Shown here: one piece after another, positions 22,071 through 29,804 of the stretch | Layout: the number at the start of each line of letters is the position of its first letter | Numbering within the stretch: position 1 is the first letter of the stretch | Origin: Neotamlana nanhaiensis | GTDB taxonomy: Bacteria > Bacteroidota > Bacteroidia > Flavobacteriales > Flavobacteriaceae | Assembly (NCBI RefSeq): GCF_000943555.1 | Contig: NZ_JTDV01000002.1 | Location: 186,001-250,000, forward strand | Direction of reading: 5' to 3' | Length of the DNA stretch: 64,000 nt | Program-made: the position numbers and the translations under genes | Notes under the pieces: model-generated | What the model saw: the letters and a program-made list of their open reading frames with translations, nothing else | Database searches by the model: none | What the model was told of the DNA's origin: nothing

Positions 22071-22071
22071 A

Positions 22072-22467
22072 TTACTTCACCAAAACTCCTTTTACATCCA
22101 TTAAAGGAATGGGTTGTAAGGCGTTTAGGTTTATGGTATTTTTTCTGAATAAATACGTTTTATCAAACATTTGGCTGCCTTCAAAAAAAGATATCTTAAA
22201 GGTGTTATTTAGTGCGAACAGCTCTTCTTGCATCAATTCAATTTTGGCATAACTCTTTTTCGGTAAAACGTCTATTTTTTTTCTGAATACCGAGGTGGTT
22301 TTATCTTGAGAATAGCCGCTTGTTACAATTATAACCATATCTAAATCTACGGTTTTATCGTTTATAATATACGCATTCCAATCGTGGGTGTTGTAAATAT
22401 CGTTGTACTCGTTAACAATGGCTACGTATACGCCTTCTACCTTTGGTATTTCAATATCTTTTTTCAT
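22072..22467 (-). CDS. conserved hypothetical protein (131 aa)
   Basis: I do not recognise a named domain. The protein is soluble, without signal peptide or transmembrane helix. It begins MKKDIEIPKVEGVYVAIVNE and contains alternating beta-type segments (DLDMVIIVTSGY, VFRKKIDVLPKKSYAKIEL), suggesting a small beta-sandwich. It lies 18 bases after the TetR stop on the same strand and may be the last gene of the efflux transcript, converging on gpsA. Confidence 0.65.
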   Translation of the reverse strand: MKKDIEIPKVEGVYVAIVNEYNDIYNTHDWNAYIINDKTVDLDMVIIVTSGYSQDKTTSVFRKKIDVLPKKSYAKIELMQEELFALNNTFKISFFEGSQMFDKTYLFRKNTINLNALQPIPLMDVKGVLVK

Positions 22468-22485
22468 GTTGCAAAAATAGCAAAC

Positions 22486-23076
22486 CTATGAAAAAAAATA
22501 GTTAGTATAATGACTGTTTGATATTCCTTTTAAATTAAATATCACAAAATGATTAAGTAATTCGGCTTGACTGTAAGTGCTAAATAGCTTATCGTTTTTA
22601 AATGCCATTTCTTCAAACCTATTAAAGTATAGTTCGCAAAACAACTGCATGTTTACATTAGTTTTAATTATATTTTGTTCTTGCGCTTGTTGCAGTAGCT
22701 TTTGTATGGTATTGAAAACGATATCTTGTCTAAAATCCTCGAAAACATGAAAGGCTTCGGGATAGTATTTTTTTAAACCAAAAATAAACGATGGTTTAAA
22801 ATACATTAGCGATTCGAAACCTTTTTTGTAGATTAAAATAATACAAGAAAGAGGATCTTGCTCGTCTTTTAAAATGAGGTTAATTTTTTCTTTAAAAGCA
22901 TTAACCAAACACACAACACTCTCAACGACAAGTTCCTCTTTGCTATTGTAAAATTTATAAATTGTTTTTTTTGATATGCCTAAGGTTTGCGCAAGTTCGT
23001 CCATGGTAAAGCGCTTACTACCAAAAGCAGTAAAACTTGCCATAGAACATTGCAACAACTCCTCTTTGCTTATCAT
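22486..23076 (-). CDS. TetR/AcrR family transcriptional regulator
   Basis: This 196-residue protein has an N-terminal helix-turn-helix: RFTMDELAQTLGISKKTIY followed by KFYNSKEELV. The C-terminal ligand domain is all-helical and not assignable. It lies 2 bases after the DUF3861 gene, at the distal end of the RND efflux operon, so it is probably cotranscribed. Whether it represses this operon or acts elsewhere is unknown. The operon also starts with a different regulator. Confidence 0.9.
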   Translation of the reverse strand: MISKEELLQCSMASFTAFGSKRFTMDELAQTLGISKKTIYKFYNSKEELVVESVVCLVNAFKEKINLILKDEQDPLSCIILIYKKGFESLMYFKPSFIFGLKKYYPEAFHVFEDFRQDIVFNTIQKLLQQAQEQNIIKTNVNMQLFCELYFNRFEEMAFKNDKLFSTYSQAELLNHFVIFNLKGISNSHYTNYFFS

Positions 23077-23078
23077 TT

Positions 23079-23366
23079 TTATTGACTTTTTAAGGTTTGC
23101 ATAAACGTTTTAAAATGAGGTAAAAAATCTTCAAAAAGATCATGCTTACGATGTTTTATCATCACCTCACTAAATAATTTAAGACCTAGGGTAAACTCTA
23201 CACTATCATTGGCATTGTCAAACAGATTTTTTTCTTTTGATAGGTCTATGATTTTAAAAATATCATCATGGTTTTCAAACTCAAAACTGATATCTTTTAA
23301 TTGGGAAGTCTCATCTTTTAAAGCGATTTCCTGTAAATCAATCTTATATTTATTATTCTTTTTCAT
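23079..23366 (-). CDS. DUF3861 domain protein
   Basis: The start is set at ATG 23366 (MKKNNKYKIDLQEI), 2 bases after the upstream stop; an alternative start at 23378 would overlap. The 95 residues carry the DUF3861 pattern: FEFENHDDIFKII, FTLGLKLFSEVMIKHRKH and LFEDFLPHFKTFMQ. The family function is unknown to me. It sits between the outer-membrane factor and the TetR regulator in the efflux operon. Confidence 0.82.
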   Translation of the reverse strand: MKKNNKYKIDLQEIALKDETSQLKDISFEFENHDDIFKIIDLSKEKNLFDNANDSVEFTLGLKLFSEVMIKHRKHDLFEDFLPHFKTFMQTLKSQ

Positions 23367-23368
23367 GG

Positions 23369-24784
23369 TTATTTCCAACCGCCACCTAAGGCTTCATATA
23401 AATTAACTACGCTTAATAATTGTTGTAATTTGTTATCTACCACATTCAATTCGGCACTTAAAGCACTTTGTCTTGCGGTTAACAAATCCAAGTAATTAAC
23501 AAAACCATTTTTAAGCAATTCCTCTGAATTTGACTCTGCCATTCTAAGCGCTTCCACTTCATTTTGAACATACTCAAACTTCTCGGTTTCGGCTTTATAG
23601 CTGTATAATGCGTTCGATACTTCTCTACCTGCTGTTAATAAGGTTTGTTTAAAACTTAATAAAGCTTGCTCTTGTTGCGATTTTGCGACTTCGTGTTGCG
23701 TTCTTATTTGACGACCATTAAAAATAGGCTGTGTGAGTCCGCCCACAATACTCGCAAAAAGTGAATTAGCATTAAAAAGTTCATCGAAATCTAAACTTTG
23801 AAAACCACCATTTGCGGTTAATGTTAAAGACGGATAAAAATTGCTACGGGCCACATTGCTAAGTTCGAAAGCTTGGATTAAACCATACTCGGCAGACATA
23901 ACATCCGGACGATTTGTAAGCAATGTTGAAGGTACACCAAGTTTTAACTCGGAAGTGATGTCTTGTGTATTCAGCGTACCACGCTCAAAATGTTGCGGCA
24001 CTTTACCTAATAAAATACTCAAGGTGTTTTCGGCTTGAAAAATAGCGACTTCCAAATCTACCGCCAAAGCTTTAGCATTGTTGTACTGCGCTATATTTTG
24101 ATCGACAGCAACTTGGTTTTCCTGTCCTGCTTCTTTTAAAGCTTTAATAGTTTCAACACCTTTTTCGCGTGAAGCAATGGTTTCATTGGTTACTTTTAAT
24201 TGTGCATCTAAAGCTAATAATTGGTAATACGTTGAAGCAATACTAGCCACCAACTGCGTTTTTACCGCTTGGTGTGCAGCAACACTTTGTAAATACGATG
24301 CTTGATAAGCACGCTTGTTGCTACGTATTTTTCCCCAGATATCGGCTTCCCAAGACAAACTTCCTGAAAACTCATATTGATCTAAAGATGAAAATAAACC
24401 ACCAAACTGACTATTTGATGATAGTTCTTGATGCGTTAATTGACCTGTTGCACTTAATGTTGGAAAATACCCTGCTTTACCTTGTTTTAAATAAGCTTCG
24501 GCAGATAAAATTTGCTGAATTGCAATGCGGATATCGAGGTTGTTTTGTAAACCTTCTTCTATGTACTGCTGCAAATAAGTATCTGTAAACATATTTTTCC
24601 ACGATACATCTGCCATCGATAAACTATCGAATGGCAAATTATCGGTTCTAAATAAATTTTGAGTTTCCTCGATTTCTGGTCGCTCGTATTTTTTAGCTAC
24701 AAAACAACTTTGTAAGGTAACTGCTGCTACCAAAATAAGTGCTGTTTTGCTTATGTATTTATATTTTAAAATGGATACTGTCAT
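23369..24784 (-). CDS. TolC/NodT-type outer-membrane efflux lipoprotein
   Basis: The start is set at ATG 24784, 1 base after the pump stop codon. A lipoprotein signal ends at LQSC. The two OEP repeats are visible (NNLDIRIAIQQILSAEAYL and TNRPDVMSAEYGLIQAF, plus NGGFQSLDFDELF). It forms the trimeric outer-membrane channel of the RND pump encoded upstream. At 471 residues it has the family's usual length. Confidence 0.93.
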   Translation of the reverse strand: MTVSILKYKYISKTALILVAAVTLQSCFVAKKYERPEIEETQNLFRTDNLPFDSLSMADVSWKNMFTDTYLQQYIEEGLQNNLDIRIAIQQILSAEAYLKQGKAGYFPTLSATGQLTHQELSSNSQFGGLFSSLDQYEFSGSLSWEADIWGKIRSNKRAYQASYLQSVAAHQAVKTQLVASIASTYYQLLALDAQLKVTNETIASREKGVETIKALKEAGQENQVAVDQNIAQYNNAKALAVDLEVAIFQAENTLSILLGKVPQHFERGTLNTQDITSELKLGVPSTLLTNRPDVMSAEYGLIQAFELSNVARSNFYPSLTLTANGGFQSLDFDELFNANSLFASIVGGLTQPIFNGRQIRTQHEVAKSQQEQALLSFKQTLLTAGREVSNALYSYKAETEKFEYVQNEVEALRMAESNSEELLKNGFVNYLDLLTARQSALSAELNVVDNKLQQLLSVVNLYEALGGGWK

Positions 24785-24785
24785 G

Positions 24786-27700
24786 TTATTCTTCAATTAC
24801 GTTTTCTTCTGGTTTACCTGAAATTTTTTCTTGTAACCACTGGAACATTATAAATAATATTGGGATGATAAATACACCTAAAATGGTACCTATAAACATA
24901 CCGCCGGCAGCTCCTGTACCAATAGATCGGTTACCTTCAGACCCAACACCTGTTGCTAAAACTAGTGGCATTAAACCAAGAATAAAGGCAAACGAGGTCA
25001 TTAAAATAGGTCGTAAACGCGCCTTAGCACCATGTATGGCAGCATCAACTAAATTTTCACCATTACGTCTACGTTGCAATGCGAACTCTACAATTAAAAT
25101 GGCATTTTTAGCTAATAAACCAACCAACATTACCAAGGCAATTTGGAAGTAAATGTTATTTTCTAACCCTGCAATTTTAGTTGAGAAAAAGGCTCCAAAA
25201 ATACCAACTGGTAACGATAATAATACCGCTAATGGTAATAAATAACTTTCGTATTGCGCAGCCAGTAAGAAAAACACAAACACCACACAAAGTATAAATA
25301 TTACCGTAGTTTGGTTTCCTGCATTAGATTCTTCACGCGATAACCCTGAATAAGCGACATCGAAATTTGATGGTAACTTCGCGGCTTCGGCATTTACAAT
25401 GGCTAAGGCATCACCAGAACTAAATCCTGGATTTGAAGCTCCTGTTACTTTCGCCGAATTGTAAAGGTTAAAACGGGTTACCGATTGCGGACCGTAAACA
25501 CGCTCTAAGGTTACAAATTCTGTAATTGGTGCCATTTCACCACTTCCTGTTTTTATATATAATTTATTTAAGGCATTAACATCGGCTCTATCTTCTGGCA
25601 ACGATTGCACATACACACGGTATTGTTTACCAAATCGTGCAAAATCTGCGGCGTAAATTCCACCTATATATCCTTGTAAAGTTGAAAAGATACTACTTAC
25701 CGAAACTCCAAGTTTTTTGGCTACTGGCACATTAATATCCATTTCGTATTGCGGATAATTGGTGTTAAATGATGTTTGACCATATTGAATTTCTGGATGC
25801 TGCATCAAACTGCCAATAAACTGTTGTGTAGCTTCATTTAATTCTTCAACACTTCCTCCAGATCGATCTAATAAATTCACCTCGAAACCTGCCGATAAAC
25901 CAAACCCAGGAATACTTGGTGGCGCAAAAAATATCACTCTTGCTTCTGCAATGCCTGCTGCCATTCCAAACAGTTTTCCTGTAATCGCATTTAACGATTG
26001 GTCGTCACTTTCACGTTCGCTCCAGTCTTTCAATTTTATAAATCCAAAACCGTAATTTGTCCCTGCACCGTTAATTAAGCTTCGTCCGTTTACTACAGTG
26101 ATTCCGTCGACACCAGGTATGTTTTTGGCTTGTTCGTAAACATAATCGGTAACTTCCTTGGTTCTATCCATTGAGGCTCCTGCTGGTAGCTGTACATCAA
26201 TAAATAAAATACCACGATCTTCACTTGGTACGAAACCAGTTGGCGTAGTTGTTGCAGACCACCAAATACCAACACCTGCAAGAATTAAAATAGCAAAGGT
26301 TACTATTTTGTTTTTGTATAAGAATTGTAACGATCTGCCATAACGCTCGGTTGTTGCATTAAAGCCTCGGTTGAAGGCATCATAAAAACGCTGTAAGAAA
26401 CTTTTGTTTTTATGCTCATCGTCATGCGATTTTAAGAATAACGCACACAACGCTGGACTTAATGTTAAGGCGTTTAATGCCGAAATTAAAATAGCCACAA
26501 TTAAGGTTACACCAAACTGCTCGTAAAATACACCAGTTGGACCTTGTACAAAAGTTACTGGTACGAATACTGCAGCCATTACTAAGGTAATTGATATAAT
26601 AGCTCCAGATATTTCATGCATCGCACCAAGCGTTGCTTTTTTGGCATTTTTCTCACCTTCGTCAATCTTGGCGTGTACGGCTTCCACTACCACAATGGCA
26701 TCATCAACCACAATACCAATGGCCAGAACTAAAGCAAATAACGTTAAGAGGTTTATGGAATACCCAAATAAATTTAAGAAGAAAAACGTACCAACAATAG
26801 CTACTGGTACCGCAATAGCGGGAATTAACGTTGATCTAAAATCCTGTAAAAAGATGAATACTACTAAAAACACCAAGATAAATGCTTCAATAAGTGTATG
26901 TACCACTTTATCGATTGAAGCCGTTAAAAATAAATTGGTATCGAAAGGAATAAGCACTTTTATGCCTTCAGGAAAATCCTTTTCTAAACGTGATAATTCA
27001 GACTTAATGGTTTCAATAATTTCTTGGGCGTTAGATCCTGCCGTTTGAAAAATACCCATGTTTACACTTGGATAACCATTTGTAGAACCTGTTGTAGCAT
27101 ACGATTGTGAATCCAACTCAATTGAAGCCACATCTTTTAATCGTAAGTACTGTCCGTTATCAAGCGCCTTAATAATAATATCGCTGTATTGGTCTTCGGT
27201 TTTAAATCGTCCGCTATAACGAATGGTGTACGAGAACGATTCACCATTATTTTCACCCAACGAACCCGCTGCAGCTTCTAAACTTTGCTCTTGTAAAGCC
27301 GCTGTAATATCCGAAGGATTTAAACCGTAAGCTGCTAATTTTTCTGGCTTCAGCCAAATACGCATCGCATAATCTTGCGACGAAAATACATTTACATTAC
27401 CCACACCATTTACACGTTGTAAATTCGGGATAACATTAATTTTTAAATAATTTTGAAGAAATGTGGCATCGTATTCTTCATTTTCAGAATAAAACGACAT
27501 AAACATTAACGCCGATGTTTGCTGCTTTTGCGTAATTACCCCAGATTGTGTTACCTCTTGAGGTAATAATGGGTTGGCACGCGCCACACGGTTTTGTACG
27601 TTTACAGCCGCAATATCTGGGTCGGTTTCTTGGTCGAAGTACACGGTAATTTGCGCAGTACCTGCATTTGAAGCGGTAGAGGTGATGTAGGTCATACCCT

Positions 27701-27917
27701 CAACACCGTTTATTTGTTCTTCAATAGGTATTACCACACTTTCCATAATAGTTTCGGCACTCGCACCAGTATAATTGGCGGTTACTGTAATGGTAGGTGG
27801 TGCAATATCGGGATATTGCTCAATAGGCAATGAGGTAAGCCCCAAAACGCCTAATATGACTATAATAATTGAAATTACTGTTGATAAAACAGGTCTTTCT
27901 ATAAAGGTTTTTAACAT
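24786..27917 (-). CDS. RND multidrug efflux transporter (HAE1/AcrB type)
   Basis: This 1043-residue inner-membrane pump starts MLKTFIERPVLSTVISIIIV and has the expected 12-helix, two-porter layout. The proton-relay pair Asp405-Asp406 lies in AIGIVVDDAIVVVEAVH. GPTGVFYEQFGVTLIVAILISA and ARLRPILMTSFAFILGLMPL are family signatures. It exports drugs or other hydrophobic compounds using the proton gradient. It is encoded between adaptor and outer-membrane factor, 13 bases after the adaptor. Confidence 0.96.
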   Translation of the reverse strand: MLKTFIERPVLSTVISIIIVILGVLGLTSLPIEQYPDIAPPTITVTANYTGASAETIMESVVIPIEEQINGVEGMTYITSTASNAGTAQITVYFDQETDPDIAAVNVQNRVARANPLLPQEVTQSGVITQKQQTSALMFMSFYSENEEYDATFLQNYLKINVIPNLQRVNGVGNVNVFSSQDYAMRIWLKPEKLAAYGLNPSDITAALQEQSLEAAAGSLGENNGESFSYTIRYSGRFKTEDQYSDIIIKALDNGQYLRLKDVASIELDSQSYATTGSTNGYPSVNMGIFQTAGSNAQEIIETIKSELSRLEKDFPEGIKVLIPFDTNLFLTASIDKVVHTLIEAFILVFLVVFIFLQDFRSTLIPAIAVPVAIVGTFFFLNLFGYSINLLTLFALVLAIGIVVDDAIVVVEAVHAKIDEGEKNAKKATLGAMHEISGAIISITLVMAAVFVPVTFVQGPTGVFYEQFGVTLIVAILISALNALTLSPALCALFLKSHDDEHKNKSFLQRFYDAFNRGFNATTERYGRSLQFLYKNKIVTFAILILAGVGIWWSATTTPTGFVPSEDRGILFIDVQLPAGASMDRTKEVTDYVYEQAKNIPGVDGITVVNGRSLINGAGTNYGFGFIKLKDWSERESDDQSLNAITGKLFGMAAGIAEARVIFFAPPSIPGFGLSAGFEVNLLDRSGGSVEELNEATQQFIGSLMQHPEIQYGQTSFNTNYPQYEMDINVPVAKKLGVSVSSIFSTLQGYIGGIYAADFARFGKQYRVYVQSLPEDRADVNALNKLYIKTGSGEMAPITEFVTLERVYGPQSVTRFNLYNSAKVTGASNPGFSSGDALAIVNAEAAKLPSNFDVAYSGLSREESNAGNQTTVIFILCVVFVFFLLAAQYESYLLPLAVLLSLPVGIFGAFFSTKIAGLENNIYFQIALVMLVGLLAKNAILIVEFALQRRRNGENLVDAAIHGAKARLRPILMTSFAFILGLMPLVLATGVGSEGNRSIGTGAAGGMFIGTILGVFIIPILFIMFQWLQEKISGKPEENVIEE

Positions 27918-27930
27918 GTTTTTTGCTTGA

Positions 27931-29055
27931 TTATTTAAACAACGGTGTTAACGGTTTTGTAATGCTATCAAAAGCCACTTCTTTTGGCGTAATTGGGGTA
28001 TTGTTTCGTAATTTACCAACACCTGAAACAATAATTTTATCACCTGCTTCTACGCCAGACTCAATAACATATAAATTACCAACGCTACCTTGAATTTTAA
28101 TGATTGTAGATTTTGCAGTATTGCTCTCATCTAACTTGTAAATTAAGATATCTTTTTGCTGCTCGAAGGTTGCCGATTGCGGTACCACAATAGCATCTTT
28201 ATATTCGGTAGGAATGCGAATATTTCCACTATTTCCGTTGGTTAAAATCTCATTAGGATTTTTAAACGCTGCTCTAATTTTAATGGTTCCTGTATTTTGG
28301 TCGATTTGACCCGTAGTGGTTTGAATACGTCCCTTTTCGGAATACACTTCGCCGTTTGCCAATACTAAGCTAACGTCCGGACTATTTTTAATTCTTTCAG
28401 CTTTACTTTGTCCTTCCATTTTTTGAAGATAGCTAATGTACTGTGCTTCGTTTAGGCTAAAAAAGGCATACACTGTACTAATTTCACTAACCGTTGTTAA
28501 CGGCGTTGTATCGCTTGGGCTCACTAAAGAACCTTCACGCAAGTTTATTGCACCTACATAACCATCTACCGGACTTTTTACTGTAGCGTAACCAATATTG
28601 GCATTTACACTGTTGTAGTTGGCTTTGGCTTGTGCTAAATTAGCTTTTGCGGTTTCTAATTGTACATTACTAATAATGCCTTTCTCTACAAGCGGTACCA
28701 ACTTATCTACCTCTACTTGAGCAACATTTACACTCGCTTTTGCGGCATTAGCATCTTGCGATAAAGTTTGGGTTTCTAATTTAAAAAGCGGCTGACCTTT
28801 ACGTACTTTTTCGCCTTCATCAACTAAAACCTTTTGTATGTAACCCGATGTTTTTGCACGAACATCACTGTTTACAATACCTTCAATATTCACAGGATAT
28901 TCTTGGTAACCCGTAACGGTTGTTGTTTGTAATTCCGCCACAGGAAAAGTAGCAGGAGGTGCCGCTGCGGCTTGATTTGCTTGCTGATTGTCTTTACAGC
29001 TATTTAATATTAAAACACCTAATATTAAAATTATGGTTTGGTTAATTCTTGTCAT
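27931..29055 (-). CDS. RND efflux periplasmic adaptor (membrane fusion protein)
   Basis: A lipoprotein signal ends LNSC. The lipoyl/biotinyl-like half motifs are present (VRAKTSGYIQKVLVDEGEKV and ATVKSPVDGYVGAINLREGS), with an alpha-hairpin between and a beta-barrel after. It bridges pump and outer-membrane channel. The 374 residues are full length. It lies 13 bases downstream of the GbsR/MarR gene and is cotranscribed. Confidence 0.94.
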   Translation of the reverse strand: MTRINQTIILILGVLILNSCKDNQQANQAAAAPPATFPVAELQTTTVTGYQEYPVNIEGIVNSDVRAKTSGYIQKVLVDEGEKVRKGQPLFKLETQTLSQDANAAKASVNVAQVEVDKLVPLVEKGIISNVQLETAKANLAQAKANYNSVNANIGYATVKSPVDGYVGAINLREGSLVSPSDTTPLTTVSEISTVYAFFSLNEAQYISYLQKMEGQSKAERIKNSPDVSLVLANGEVYSEKGRIQTTTGQIDQNTGTIKIRAAFKNPNEILTNGNSGNIRIPTEYKDAIVVPQSATFEQQKDILIYKLDESNTAKSTIIKIQGSVGNLYVIESGVEAGDKIIVSGVGKLRNNTPITPKEVAFDSITKPLTPLFK

Positions 29056-29068
29056 AAAATTTTAATTG

Positions 29069-29572
29069 CTATTGTTTATTTTCGAGTTCTATAATTTTGT
29101 CTTTAAGTTTTGCAAGGGCGCTAATCGCTTCGTTTAAATACACGAGATAGTTATCATGAAAATCTAAATGAAACTGCAACTCTTCATCGCCGCCCATAGT
29201 GTCATTCATTTTCTCTTTGTAATCTTTTATTTCTAAGTGAAGTTGTTTTTGGCTTTCCCAAGTAGCTATGTTTTCATCTATACTTTGAATAATCATATCG
29301 CCATTAACAACAAAATACTTTTTGCGATCGCCTGGTTTTGTAAAATATTCTATCTTTTTTAAATCTTGAAGATGACTTAAATGCGTTGATATCGTGCTTT
29401 TACTGGCACATAAGTTGCTTACCAAATCTTCGAAGGTTACACCAACTTTTCCTGTTAGTACCACATACGATAAAATTCGCGCAGCAACTGGCGCTAATTG
29501 CTCTTTATTTTCGAACAAAACACCTAGTTTTTCTACCAATTTACATTTTTGTTTCTGTAGTTCTTCCGTCAT
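29069..29572 (-). CDS. GbsR/MarR family transcriptional regulator
   Basis: This 167-residue winged-helix protein has LAPVAARILSYVVLTGKVGV, FEDLVSNLCASKSTISTHLS (recognition helix) and KKIEYFTKPGDRKKYF (wing). A C-terminal helical part probably dimerizes. It is the first gene of the efflux operon, and a perfect inverted repeat lies just upstream of its promoter. Autoregulation of the whole operon is therefore likely. The effector is unknown. Confidence 0.88.
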   Translation of the reverse strand: MTEELQKQKCKLVEKLGVLFENKEQLAPVAARILSYVVLTGKVGVTFEDLVSNLCASKSTISTHLSHLQDLKKIEYFTKPGDRKKYFVVNGDMIIQSIDENIATWESQKQLHLEIKDYKEKMNDTMGGDEELQFHLDFHDNYLVYLNEAISALAKLKDKIIELENKQ

Positions 29573-29591
29573 CTTTCTTTAATTTAAGATG

Positions 29592-29599
29592 CAAAAATA
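29592..29599 (-). promoter_or_regulatory. -7 element of the efflux operon
   Basis: The minus strand reads TATTTTTG, consensus TAnnTTTG, 19 bases before the regulator's ATG. The inverted repeat at 29603-29626 is directly upstream, over the -33 region. Confidence 0.5.
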
Positions 29600-29602
29600 T
29601 GA

Positions 29603-29626
29603 TTAGTTCGGAAAAAACCGAACTAA
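29603..29626. promoter_or_regulatory. palindromic operator of the efflux operon
   Basis: TTAGTTCGG and CCGAACTAA form a perfect 9-bp inverted repeat with an A6 spacer. It is positioned between about -10 and -35 of the efflux promoter, where a bound dimer would block RNA polymerase. The likely binder is the GbsR/MarR protein encoded immediately downstream. Confidence 0.7.
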
Positions 29627-29804
29627 ACGAAGTTAAAGTGTTGTTAAATAAATTTTAACAAGATGAATTAAGAGTATCACTGGGATAGTTGGTATTCTAA
29701 TTAAGATGAAGGATGTAATATTTACTATTTTATCACCTTAAATATGGTTCTCGATACAATTCTTCGTGCCTTGGAATCACTTGAACCGACGTGACGAAGC
29801 ATTT

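Noticed and set aside
24739-25152. Plus-strand ORF opposite the efflux pump
   Set aside because: Antisense shadow of a conserved RND gene, without domain features.
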